Source: an uncultured Clostridia bacterium
GTDB lineage: Bacteria; Bacillota; Clostridia; Peptostreptococcales; Anaerovoracaceae
Assembly: GCA_938046095.1 (NCBI GenBank)
Contig: CALIXS010000002.1
Location: 1-53,446 of the forward strand
Direction of reading: 5' to 3'
DNA length: 53,446 bases
Of this stretch, positions 43,236 to 50,646 are shown one piece after another; the first letter of the stretch is position 1, and every line of letters starts with the position of its first letter. The translations under genes were made by a program, and so were the position numbers. The notes below the pieces were generated by a model that saw only the letters and a program-made list of their open reading frames with translations, was not told the origin of the DNA and ran no database searches.

Positions 43236-44126
43236 TCATGTATCAAGAAATCTCCTCATCGAAATTATACTTCCGCATGCACCTATACTTACACCCATAG
43301 ACACGAATACGAGTATGAGATTGACGGACAGATATCCGGCCGGTACAAGAGGTGAGCTCATGATCGTCATCATCTGGGTTCCGATCATTTCCATGACCTC
43401 CTTGTAAAGGAAGTGCGTCACCGCCGCCGATATCACCGACGATATCAGTCCTATTATTATACCCTCTACGAGAAACGGACCTCGTATGAACCAGTTCGTC
43501 CCTCCGATGTATTTCATTATTTCTATTTCCCGCGACCGCGCCAGAACGGTAAGCTTGATCGTGTTTGATACGATCACGACAGATACTATAACGAGAAATA
43601 CCATTATCATCATCGCCGCTATCTGTAAAAACTTCGATATCCTCGCAAGCTTTTCCACCGTTTCCTTGTAATATTTTATGTCCTCCACGCCGTCCATGCC
43701 GGTACATGCGGCGGTCACCCTGTCCGCAGTCTCCATAGAGTCAACCGTAATAACTATCGAGTCGGGAAACGGATTTTCGCCAAGACTGTCGAGCAGATAA
43801 CTGTTCTCCCCCCAGCGCTGCTTCATTATGGTCATGGCCTCCTCTTTGGTACGGTATATCGTGTCCCTGACTCCATCGTATTCCCTGATCTGATCTATAA
43901 TCGAATGTGCACCGCTTTCCGTCACATCGTCGGCGAGAAACACTTCGACCTCATTGTAGTTGTTCTTCAGCATCTCCGTAAACAGATTGATGTTAACGGA
44001 AATCACGAAAAACAACCCCAATATAAGCATCATAGCGGTTATCGCAAATACCGCAGCAGCCGCCATGCCCTTGTTTCTCCAAAGCTGCTTGAAGGCTTGT
44101 TTGATATTATAAGCGATCGTCAGCAT
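43236..44126 (-). CDS. ftsX: FtsX cell division permease-like protein
   Basis: The 296-residue protein has a cytosolic tail IAYNIKQAFKQLWRNKG, a first membrane segment at about 21-43, an extracellular domain of about 120 residues, and three further segments in the C-terminal half, ending SIGACGSIISMRRFLDT. This is the FtsX topology (DUF214 type). It transmits ATP hydrolysis by FtsE to the extracellular M23 protein coded next. It starts inside the end of ftsE (20-base overlap), with GAGGAG as ribosome site. Confidence 0.94.
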   Translation of the reverse strand: MLTIAYNIKQAFKQLWRNKGMAAAAVFAITAMMLILGLFFVISVNINLFTEMLKNNYNEVEVFLADDVTESGAHSIIDQIREYDGVRDTIYRTKEEAMTIMKQRWGENSYLLDSLGENPFPDSIVITVDSMETADRVTAACTGMDGVEDIKYYKETVEKLARISKFLQIAAMMIMVFLVIVSVVIVSNTIKLTVLARSREIEIMKYIGGTNWFIRGPFLVEGIIIGLISSVISAAVTHFLYKEVMEMIGTQMMTIMSSPLVPAGYLSVNLILVFVSMGVSIGACGSIISMRRFLDT

Positions 44127-44826
44127 CGGTACACTCCTCAGTCACAGTTTCCGCATATCCGTATTCGCCGTACTCGTCGCGGACTATATGCCCTTGCTCA
44201 ATCGCCACTACGCGTTTATGCATTTTGTCGACGATATCTTTCGCGTGAGTCACCATGACTATCGTGGTCCCCGTCCTGTTTATCTCCGCAAGGAGTTCCA
44301 TTATGCCCTGTGCCGTTTCCGGGTCGAGATTGCCCGTAGGCTCGTCGGCGATCAAAAGGGACGGCTTGTTTATGATTGCCCTGGCTATCGCCACCCTCTG
44401 CTGTTCTCCGGCAGAAAGCTCATCGGGATACTTGTTCGCCTTATCACCTATGCCGACCATCTCCAAGGCGGGCGGCACGCGATTTTTGATTCTTCTTTTG
44501 GATTTGTGAACAGTCTCGAGCGCAAAAGCGACGTTCTCATATACCGTCTTCTTGGGAAGAAGTCTGAAATCCTGAAACACTATCCCTATACTGCGGCGAA
44601 GATACGGTATCTCCCTACTGCTCATGGTCGTGATCTCACGGTCATCGACAGTTATACTTCCATTGTCGGCGTTTATCTCCTTGAGTATGAGCTTTATGAA
44701 TGTGGACTTTCCCGCTCCGCTCGGACCGACTAAAAAAACGAATTCTCCGTCGTCGATCTGTATGCTCGCATTCTCGAGTCCTATATTGTCATTATACCTT
44801 TTCGTAACATTCTCAAATGTGATCAT
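44107..44826 (-). CDS. ftsE: FtsE ATP-binding protein
   Basis: The 239-residue ABC ATPase starts MITFENVTKRYNDNIGLENA. Walker A is LVGPSGAGKST near residue 33, the signature LSAGEQQRVAIARA near 138, and Walker B LLIADEPTGNLDPE, with the switch His in MVTHAKDIV. FtsE drives FtsX. GAGG precedes the ATG. It is the first gene of the division module ftsE-ftsX-M23-recJ-ctp-yerC. No strong promoter was found in the 72 bases upstream. Confidence 0.96.
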   Translation of the reverse strand: MITFENVTKRYNDNIGLENASIQIDDGEFVFLVGPSGAGKSTFIKLILKEINADNGSITVDDREITTMSSREIPYLRRSIGIVFQDFRLLPKKTVYENVAFALETVHKSKRRIKNRVPPALEMVGIGDKANKYPDELSAGEQQRVAIARAIINKPSLLIADEPTGNLDPETAQGIMELLAEINRTGTTIVMVTHAKDIVDKMHKRVVAIEQGHIVRDEYGEYGYAETVTEECTDADDRL

Positions 44827-44898
44827 TCGTAAACCTCACATGAAAATACCGTCAACATATGCTTCGATTATACACCAAGTCAGCCATTTTGGAAATAG

Positions 44899-45705
44899 TC
44901 AACACCCAATTACCCTTTTATTCCACCGTGAAATTTCTGTGAAGAGCACGGCAGCGGCATCGGCAGCCGCCGGTTGTTCCCATGGGAACAAACCTCCGAA
45001 CTCCGCCGCATATATATACGTTTCGTCGATCATATCGATAAAGATGATGTCCGGATCCCGGATGATCCTCTTAACGTGTCGCTTCGAAACTCCTTTGTTG
45101 ATGCGATTGACGACGAACACCACCGGTATGCCTTTGTTCTTGATATATTTGATCGAAGCGATCCTCGAAGCCTGCATCAGCAGACGCGAAGGCAGCGGGT
45201 CGACGACCGCGACGACGAGATCCATGTCGGAAAACAGGTGATCCGTACTGCCGTCAGACGACACGTCAAAAATACAGACATCGCCTCCGGCAGATGACAC
45301 GATCCTCGTCATCTGCGCCTTGTCGAGTCTCACCGCTTCATTAACATCATCGGGTGTCACAATGCGCCAATCGATGTGACCTTGGCCTGCCTCCATCATC
45401 ATCCTGTTCTCGATGATGCGGACAGGCAGCCCTTCCGCCGCAGCCCCGTAAATACTGACCGGTGTTCCTCTTCTCTTATCCATTGAAAGGATATGATATA
45501 CGAGCCTCGCCATTTGCGACGGATCCTGACACTCCGTAAACGAAACAGCCTCACCGTGCTCTGCGGCGACACCCGCCAGCATCAAAGCGACAGTTGTAGC
45601 TCCGACGCCCCTGCCCGTACCTGTCACCGCAATATTCCCGCTGAGCACCGGCTCGTACCTCAGACATTCCTCTTCAAGCTTTTTTCCTGAACCGAACCTG
45701 ATCAT
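44899..45705 (-). CDS. MinD/ParA-like P-loop protein with an altered Walker A
   Basis: The 268-residue protein has the SIMIBI fold pattern: GNIAVTGTGRGVGATTVALM in place of the Walker A, VCIFDVSSDGSTDH as the Walker B-like region, and VVAVVDPLPSRLLMQASRIA with VVFVVNRINKG toward the end. The motif reads GRGVGATT: both the signature Lys and the P-loop Lys of KGGxGKT are absent, so ATP hydrolysis is doubtful. Similar GVGTT proteins are common in Clostridia beside diverse genes. It may bind nucleotide without turnover. It lies 72 bases upstream of ftsE on the same strand, suggesting a link to division, but that is inference. Confidence 0.75.
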   Translation of the reverse strand: MIRFGSGKKLEEECLRYEPVLSGNIAVTGTGRGVGATTVALMLAGVAAEHGEAVSFTECQDPSQMARLVYHILSMDKRRGTPVSIYGAAAEGLPVRIIENRMMMEAGQGHIDWRIVTPDDVNEAVRLDKAQMTRIVSSAGGDVCIFDVSSDGSTDHLFSDMDLVVAVVDPLPSRLLMQASRIASIKYIKNKGIPVVFVVNRINKGVSKRHVKRIIRDPDIIFIDMIDETYIYAAEFGGLFPWEQPAAADAAAVLFTEISRWNKRVIGC

Positions 45706-45860
45706 ACAGAGATAATAACCTCATAGTTTGGGGAATACAACCATTTCCCGACTTTCCCATATATTAAGCAAAAAATAGGAAATCGAGCACGAGTAACCGC
45801 AGACATCCGCAGTGCCAACAATGACGGACATACGATCCCGAGCGGCGCGGTCTGAATTCA
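45706..45860. other. intergenic region upstream of the P-loop gene
   Basis: No gene is visible. A minus-strand TTGTAT-17-TATTAT pair lies right before the P-loop gene but only six bases from its ATG, so it would give an almost leaderless message. The rest is moderately GC-rich and leads into repeat copy A. Confidence 0.3.
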
Positions 45861-45936
45861 CCGCGACAAGTGACAAAAAGAGGGAGTGTCGCATGCGACA
45901 GAACCCAAAATAAAGCAGTGTCGCAGGGAATCCGAC
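45861..45936. repeat. 76-bp dispersed repeat, copy A
   Basis: It aligns without gaps to 46847-46922, 62 of 76 bases identical by hand count. It contains GCGACA, then the 14-nt perfect palindrome TGTCGCATGCGACA (45887-45900), then TGTCGC, so the hexamer alternates direction four times and can form nested hairpins. Confidence 0.85.
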
Positions 45937-46020
45937 CGGAAGTGTTTTGCCAAGTATCTTTTTGATTTACTGTTCCTATGTCAGTTTTATTAAGTTGTTA
46001 ACTCGACAAGATGAAATTTG

Positions 46021-46569
46021 TTATTCTAAAGATAATCGCATCAATATAAGCTCCTGCCACCCTGTATAACGAGAACAAAATCCTCTTGGATTGCGACCAT
46101 ATTCTTCAAACCTCAACTTCTTATACATTGCAATAGCATTAAAATTTTCTGCTACTACTTCAAGCTCAAGCTGCTTATATCCTGCACTTTTAGCACAATC
46201 AATACACGCCTTAGTCAAGGCACTTCCTATTCCCAATCCCCAAAATTCCTGTTCAATACTTATTCCTAATTCAGCACGGTGTTTTATCTTTTCTTTTGAT
46301 CCAAGGGAAGAAATCCCTGCTAACCCTATTATTTTATTATTTACTATCGAGCAAATTTGTATTTCTGAAGGACTGATTTGTTTCTTTGCAAGGAATTCTA
46401 TCTCTTCATCAATGCTAAACCTTTTTTCGTCCGGATAAGAAAGAAGAAAATCTGTTTCCGCATGAACTTTATTAAAATTTTCAAGAACAGCTTTAGCATC
46501 AGAACCCATGGCATTACGAAGCAAACACCATCTCCCGTCTTTTAACGTTATAGTTTTATAATATTTCAT
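46021..46569 (-). CDS. GNAT-family N-acetyltransferase
   Basis: The 182-residue protein has the GNAT fold: IVNNKIIGLAGISSLG, then the acetyl-CoA loop EQEFWGLGIGSALTKACIDC (Q/RxxGxG/A) and LELEVVAENFNAIAMYKKLR, followed by GFEE-like FEEYGRNPRGF. It resembles the RimJ/RimL and YhhY-type group that acetylates small amines or protein N-termini. Substrate is unknown. GGAGG lies ten bases before the ATG. It is much more AT-rich than the core and lies between two 76-bp repeats, so it is probably acquired. Confidence 0.88.
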   Translation of the reverse strand: MKYYKTITLKDGRWCLLRNAMGSDAKAVLENFNKVHAETDFLLSYPDEKRFSIDEEIEFLAKKQISPSEIQICSIVNNKIIGLAGISSLGSKEKIKHRAELGISIEQEFWGLGIGSALTKACIDCAKSAGYKQLELEVVAENFNAIAMYKKLRFEEYGRNPRGFCSRYTGWQELILMRLSLE

Positions 46570-46688
46570 GTTTTAGAAACCTCCACAAATTTATTCTCAT
46601 CTATAATTCTTGTATTGATTAAATCACTTCGCCAAACAAAACCATTTAGATTGCTCACCTTATTCCACACTTTTTCTTTTGGTTTATA

Positions 46689-46846
46689 TTATATGCAAGA
46701 ACCTGCACGATCTTCTTTTCCGCATATAATCAGATGCGAACACTTTATTTCATATGTCAAGTTTTTTTCTATGGCTTCTGCTAAAATTTTGTATCCATGT
46801 CCTACTTTTACAGTTGATAATATGCATCCCAGCGCACCTGAAATTA
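46689..46846 (-). pseudogene. fragment of an alpha/beta hydrolase gene
   Basis: A frame of about 50 codons reads KVGHGYKILAEAIEKNLTYE then IKCSHLIICGKEDRAGSCI and stops. It resembles the late part of alpha/beta hydrolases, where a CPxLxICGxxDxAGS stretch carries the catalytic acid. The start of the gene is gone: the frame runs back into repeat copy B. The lid and the active-site Ser and His are missing. It is AT-rich like the GNAT gene. Confidence 0.4.
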
Positions 46847-46922
46847 CCGCGACACATGGCAAAAATGAGGTGTGTCGCATGCGACAGAGTTTAAAACAAA
46901 GCGGTGTCGCGGGGAATCCGAC
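46847..46922. repeat. 76-bp dispersed repeat, copy B
   Basis: Second copy of the repeat at 45861-45936, in the same orientation. The palindrome TGTCGCATGCGACA is at 46873-46886. Both copies keep GCGACA/TGTCGC motifs at the same places while differences lie between them, as expected if the paired structure or a bound protein is conserved. Confidence 0.85.
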
Positions 46923-46940
46923 AGCGCATCATAAACTACT

Positions 46941-46985
46941 GCGCACAAGACAAAAAAAGAAGCGCTTTTTGCGCAATCTTTCTTG
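46941..46985. terminator. weak terminator-like hairpin after the GH114-like gene
   Basis: A GCGC-AAAAA-GCGC core with flanking imperfect arms (CAAGA/TCTTG) is followed on the minus strand by TTCTTTTTTT. It lies about 45 bases after the stop at 47028. The paired core is short, so termination is uncertain. Confidence 0.4.
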
Positions 46986-47027
46986 TCCGCACTTTCTGCG
47001 ATGATCGCGGACGACAGAAGGAAAACT

Positions 47028-47876
47028 TTATCTGAGCTCCAGGCTCTGCGCGTTATACCAGAAAAATCCGTTCCCCCTGCAATAGTCATCGATCTCCTTT
47101 GAAAGTGCCGGATCTGCAACGTATTCCAAAAGATACACGGATAAACCCCAGTCTTTTGCTCTCGTAAGATAATCCTTAAAATACAGTGTTTCTTCTTCCT
47201 TTTGCTTTCCGTAACTTTCGTTTTCAAAAACTATAGTGGTAAAAACGGTTTCCTGATTGATCCCGTCAAACAGAGAAAGGGCGATCTCCTCGTCCATGCA
47301 CCGTGAAACAAAATCATCGCCACCATTTACAATAAGCGGAAGATCATAGCCCTTCAACCCTTTTAGGATTGAACAAAGTCCCTGAAAGATGTTTTCCGTC
47401 GGATAATGAAAGTAGACATCCGCATTATCCAAAAAGAAGCCGTCAACGCCAATGTCGGCATACTGCTTTGCAAGCTCATCGACAACAAATGCCTGCCATT
47501 CGGGATCGGATACATCTGTCCAGCGTTCCAGCGGCCAGTTCTCATATACGCTGAGCGTAATATCCTTAAATCGCTCATAGTAGGGGCGGTATTCCTCAAC
47601 GGCCCCGATGTTGATATAACCGTATATCGTTTTTCCCGCTTCATGAAACTCCCGAATCTGCACCGCCTCAAATTCCGACGGCTCAATAACCGCAAGGCTG
47701 TAATCCTTCAGGCGATCGGTTTCTTCACCGTTGATGCCGAGGAACACACCGTATTCACGTGACGGCCTTGTTTCACATCCGGAAGTCGCGATCAAAATAC
47801 AAATCAAACACGTCAGGAAACACGCAAAAACACCTGACAGGAAAATCCGTTTTTTCTGATTCACTAAATCATGCAT
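47028..47876 (-). CDS. GH114-like (endo-alpha-1,4-polygalactosaminidase-related) lipoprotein
   Basis: The 282-residue protein has an N-terminal hydrophobic segment (about 9-31) ending in IATSGC, a plausible lipobox with Cys33. The rest is a TIM barrel of the GH114/TM1410 type: YSLAVIEPSEFEAVQIREFH, TIYGYINIGAVEEYRPYY, DIGVDGFFLDNADVYFHYP with the likely acid pair, and LPLIVNGGDDFVSR. Related enzymes cleave galactosaminogalactan or the exopolysaccharide of the Pel type. Ribosome site is weak. It stands alone in the accessory patch, 170 bases from the transketolase genes. Confidence 0.85.
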   Translation of the reverse strand: MHDLVNQKKRIFLSGVFACFLTCLICILIATSGCETRPSREYGVFLGINGEETDRLKDYSLAVIEPSEFEAVQIREFHEAGKTIYGYINIGAVEEYRPYYERFKDITLSVYENWPLERWTDVSDPEWQAFVVDELAKQYADIGVDGFFLDNADVYFHYPTENIFQGLCSILKGLKGYDLPLIVNGGDDFVSRCMDEEIALSLFDGINQETVFTTIVFENESYGKQKEEETLYFKDYLTRAKDWGLSVYLLEYVADPALSKEIDDYCRGNGFFWYNAQSLELR

Positions 47877-47965
47877 ACATACGCCTGCTCATTGTAATCG
47901 CTCCAAAACGTGAATAAAGCTCTGTTTTCAGAAAAACGCCGCCGATATTCTTCTTTACAAAGCAT
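47864..47965 (-). other. 33-codon open frame overlapping the GH114-like start
   Basis: From ATG 47965 a frame reads CKEEYRRRFSENRALFTFWS then DYNEQAYVCMI and ends at 47864, 10 bases inside the next gene. It has no strong ribosome site. It could be a coupling leader peptide or the tail of a lost gene. Confidence 0.2.
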
Positions 47966-48034
47966 TTTTCACAACATCACCACGAAGCATTTTTCAAAGC
48001 ATCACCGCAAGGCATCATCATGAAGTATCATCGG
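47960..48034. repeat. 25-bp tandem repeat, about 2.5 copies
   Basis: Units 47960-47984 and 47985-48009 share 21 of 25 bases, starting AAGCATTTTTCA; a diverged third unit follows to 48034. They fill the space between the transketolase C stop and the GH114-like gene. No role is evident. Confidence 0.6.
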
Positions 48035-48049
48035 ATACGCGATTATTCT

Positions 48050-48979
48050 CTAATATATGCTTCTTAACGCCATGACGATCGCCTCCGTCGTCATGCCGTA
48101 TTTTTCTCTGAGCTCATATGGCTTTCCCGATTCGCCGAATGTGTCCTGCTGTCCTACCATTTCCATTTTTGCCGGACATTTTCTGGCGAGGACATCGGCC
48201 ACTGCCGAGCCGAGGCCGCCTATCACGGAATGCTCCTCCGCGGTGACGATGCGCCCTGTATCCTCCGCCGCTTTGACAATCGATTCCTCATCGAGCGGCT
48301 TTATCGTGTGCATGTCTATTACTCTGACGTCGATGCCCTCTTCGGCGAGTCTTGATGCAGCCTCCATCGCCGAGGATACCATAATACCGGTAGCTATTAC
48401 CGTGACGTCCGACCCGCTGCGCAGAAGGTTTCCCCTGCCCAGAATGACTTCGTCGGTCTTATCGTAAAATACGGGAACAGCAGACCTGCCGAGCCTTACA
48501 TACGCCGGACCGTTCATATTTATGACCTGCCATATAAGCTTTTCGGCGCTCGGGCCGTCGCACGGATTTACTACGGTCATTCCCGGTATTGTTCTCATCA
48601 GCGCTATGTCCTCAAAGGTCTGATGCGTCGCCCCGTCTTCTCCGACAGTTATCCCTGCGTGTGTTGCGCATACCTTTACATTTGCACCGGTATATCCTAT
48701 AGAATTTCTTATTATCTCGAAAGCACGCCCGGCAGCGAACATCGCGAATGTTGAAGCGCATACGACCTTGCCGGAAAGCGCAAGGCCCGCGGCCGCAGCG
48801 TACATATTCTGTTCGGCGATGCCCATGTTGAAAAACCGCTCAGGGTATGCTTTGGCGAATACGCCCGTTTTTGTAGATCCCGAAAGATCGGCGTCCATCA
48901 CGATAAGGTCTTCTCTTTCGGCTCCGAGTGCGAGAAGCGCGTTACCGTATGCTTCTCTTGTTGCCTGTATGTCTGCCAT
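48050..48979 (-). CDS. transketolase, C-terminal subunit
   Basis: The product (309 aa) holds the pyrimidine-binding and C-terminal domains of a split transketolase: LIVMDADLSGSTKTGVFAKA, FNMGIAEQNMYAAAAGLALS with the ThDP-activating Glu, and CATHAGITVGEDGATHQTFE. The C-terminal domain includes VTAEEHSVIGGLGSAVADVL. With the N subunit it interconverts pentose and hexose phosphates. The second ATG (48979) is chosen: it overlaps the N subunit stop as TAATG and has GGAGG nine bases before. Confidence 0.95.
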   Translation of the reverse strand: MADIQATREAYGNALLALGAEREDLIVMDADLSGSTKTGVFAKAYPERFFNMGIAEQNMYAAAAGLALSGKVVCASTFAMFAAGRAFEIIRNSIGYTGANVKVCATHAGITVGEDGATHQTFEDIALMRTIPGMTVVNPCDGPSAEKLIWQVINMNGPAYVRLGRSAVPVFYDKTDEVILGRGNLLRSGSDVTVIATGIMVSSAMEAASRLAEEGIDVRVIDMHTIKPLDEESIVKAAEDTGRIVTAEEHSVIGGLGSAVADVLARKCPAKMEMVGQQDTFGESGKPYELREKYGMTTEAIVMALRSIY

Positions 48980-49797
48980 TACCATTCACCTCCGAGCTCT
49001 TCTACGGCCTGCTTTGCCTGCTCTTCGTCCGGCGCTTTGCCGTGCCAGCCCGCATTGTCGAGCATGAACGAAACGCCCATTCCCTTATGAGTTTTCGCTA
49101 TGACTGCAGTGGGTCGGTTCTTCATCCGACGCGCCTCTTCAAACGCGCCGCGTATCTGATCAAAGTCGTGACCGTCAATCACGACCGTGTGCCAGCCGAA
49201 CGCCCTGAACTTCTCATCTATCGGGCTCACCCTCATAACATCGTCGTTGGCTCCGTCTATCTGAAGGCCGTTCCAATCTACGATCGCCGTAATATTGTCG
49301 AGCCTGTAATGCGCCGCCGACATCGCCGCCTCCCAGACTATACCCTCCTGGAGCTCACCGTCACCGAGCAGCACGTATATTCTTCCCGGATCACCGTCAA
49401 GTCTGTTTGCGAGAGCAAAGCCGACGGATGCCGAAAAGCCCTGACCGAGTGAGCCGGTCGACATCTCTATTCCCGGCACCATCTGCATGTTGGGATGTCC
49501 CTGAAAAATATTCCCGAGCTTCCGCAGGCCCATGATATCCTCAACGGGAAAATATCCTCTTTCGGCGAGCGCGGCATATTGAACCGGTGCGGCGTGCCCC
49601 TTTGACAGGATAAATTTATCTCTTCCCTTCATATTCGGATTCTCGGGATCGATGTTCATCTCGCCGAAATACAGTGCGGTCACTATATCCGCCGCCGAAA
49701 GACTCCCGCCGGGATGCCCCGATCCGGCGTGGAAAGTCGCTTTGATCACATCACAGCGTATCCTTGCCGCTATCTCCCGATAATCGATGTTTTCCAT
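48979..49797 (-). CDS. transketolase, N-terminal subunit
   Basis: The 272-residue subunit binds ThDP diphosphate: FHAGSGHPGGSLSAADIVTA, LSKGHAAPVQYAAL, STGSLGQGFSASVGFAL and the GDG-N motif VLLGDGELQEGIVWEAAMSA continuing to WNGLQIDGAN. Split transketolases are frequent in Clostridia and archaea. It starts inside the end of nnrD (28-base overlap) with AAGGAGGAA as ribosome site, and is coupled to the C subunit. Confidence 0.96.
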   Translation of the reverse strand: MENIDYREIAARIRCDVIKATFHAGSGHPGGSLSAADIVTALYFGEMNIDPENPNMKGRDKFILSKGHAAPVQYAALAERGYFPVEDIMGLRKLGNIFQGHPNMQMVPGIEMSTGSLGQGFSASVGFALANRLDGDPGRIYVLLGDGELQEGIVWEAAMSAAHYRLDNITAIVDWNGLQIDGANDDVMRVSPIDEKFRAFGWHTVVIDGHDFDQIRGAFEEARRMKNRPTAVIAKTHKGMGVSFMLDNAGWHGKAPDEEQAKQAVEELGGEW

Positions 49798-50627
49798 TTC
49801 TTCCTCCTTAAAAACCCTTGCAAGCTCAGAAACGCCTCGGGCAGCTTGTCTATTATATCTGCGGCCGTCATGCCGTATTCACCCCTTTGCTCTGCCGCCA
49901 GGTCTCCCGCCGAACCGTGTATGTACGCACCCGCACAGGCGGCATCAAAGCATGTGAGCCCCTGCCCGGCAAGCGCCGTTATGATTCCCGTCAGCACATC
50001 GCCCGAGCCCGGCGTAGCCATTCCCGGATTGCCCGTTTCGTTGACATACCTTCTGCCGTCCCTGCCGATGACTATGGTTTGATGACCCTTTAGCAAAGCG
50101 GTGCAGTTGTACTTTTCGGCGAGCGCCTCCGCGGCAGAGTCCCTGTCCGAAACCGAAGGAATCCCGAGCAGTCTCGCCGCCTCAGCCTCGTGCGGAGTTA
50201 TTATTATGTCGGCTGCGCTTTCCGACGCCAGACGCGCAAGCCTTTCACTGACAGCAAGGCAATTCAGTCCGTCGGCATCTATCACGAGCGGACCTGTGCA
50301 CAGTTTGAACAGCTTTGCCAAAGCTTTCACCGTACCGGACGTTTTGCCCATGCCCGGTCCTATCGCTACCGCATCAAAGCCTGCGGCATGTTTTATTACT
50401 TCTTTCGGTGAAACGTATATAGCCTCCGGAGCAAGTATGTTTATAACAACAGCCCTGTTTGAAGGTGCAGTAACTCTTACGAGACCCGCTCCGCTCCTGA
50501 GCGCCGCCTTTGCCGAAAGTGCGGACGCGCCTGCCATGCCCGCCATGCCCGCTACAACGGCTATACTGCCGTAATCCTTCTTGGACGTATCGTCATCTCT
50601 ATCAGGTATTATAACAGAAAAATCCAT
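49770..50627 (-). CDS. nnrD: ADP-dependent (S)-NAD(P)H-hydrate dehydratase
   Basis: The product (285 aa) is the ribokinase-like half of the NAD(P)HX repair system. KKDYGSIAVVAGMAGMAGAS, the GAGLVRV segment, VAIGPGMGKTSGTVKALAKL, VIDADGLNCLA, IITPHEAEAARLLG and NPGMATPGSGDVLTGIITAL are the family motifs. It repairs hydrated nicotinamide cofactors. The usual epimerase partner (NnrE) is not in the window; many Clostridia carry it fused, so a separate nnrE elsewhere is expected. Start 50627 follows GGGGTGGAG. Confidence 0.94.
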   Translation of the reverse strand: MDFSVIIPDRDDDTSKKDYGSIAVVAGMAGMAGASALSAKAALRSGAGLVRVTAPSNRAVVINILAPEAIYVSPKEVIKHAAGFDAVAIGPGMGKTSGTVKALAKLFKLCTGPLVIDADGLNCLAVSERLARLASESAADIIITPHEAEAARLLGIPSVSDRDSAAEALAEKYNCTALLKGHQTIVIGRDGRRYVNETGNPGMATPGSGDVLTGIITALAGQGLTCFDAACAGAYIHGSAGDLAAEQRGEYGMTAADIIDKLPEAFLSLQGFLRRKKWKTSIIGR

Positions 50628-50646
50628 CTCCACCCCGCCGTTCTGT

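Noticed and set aside
47960..48034. possible CRISPR array
   Set aside because: Units are contiguous without spacers and there are only two to three; no cas gene is present.
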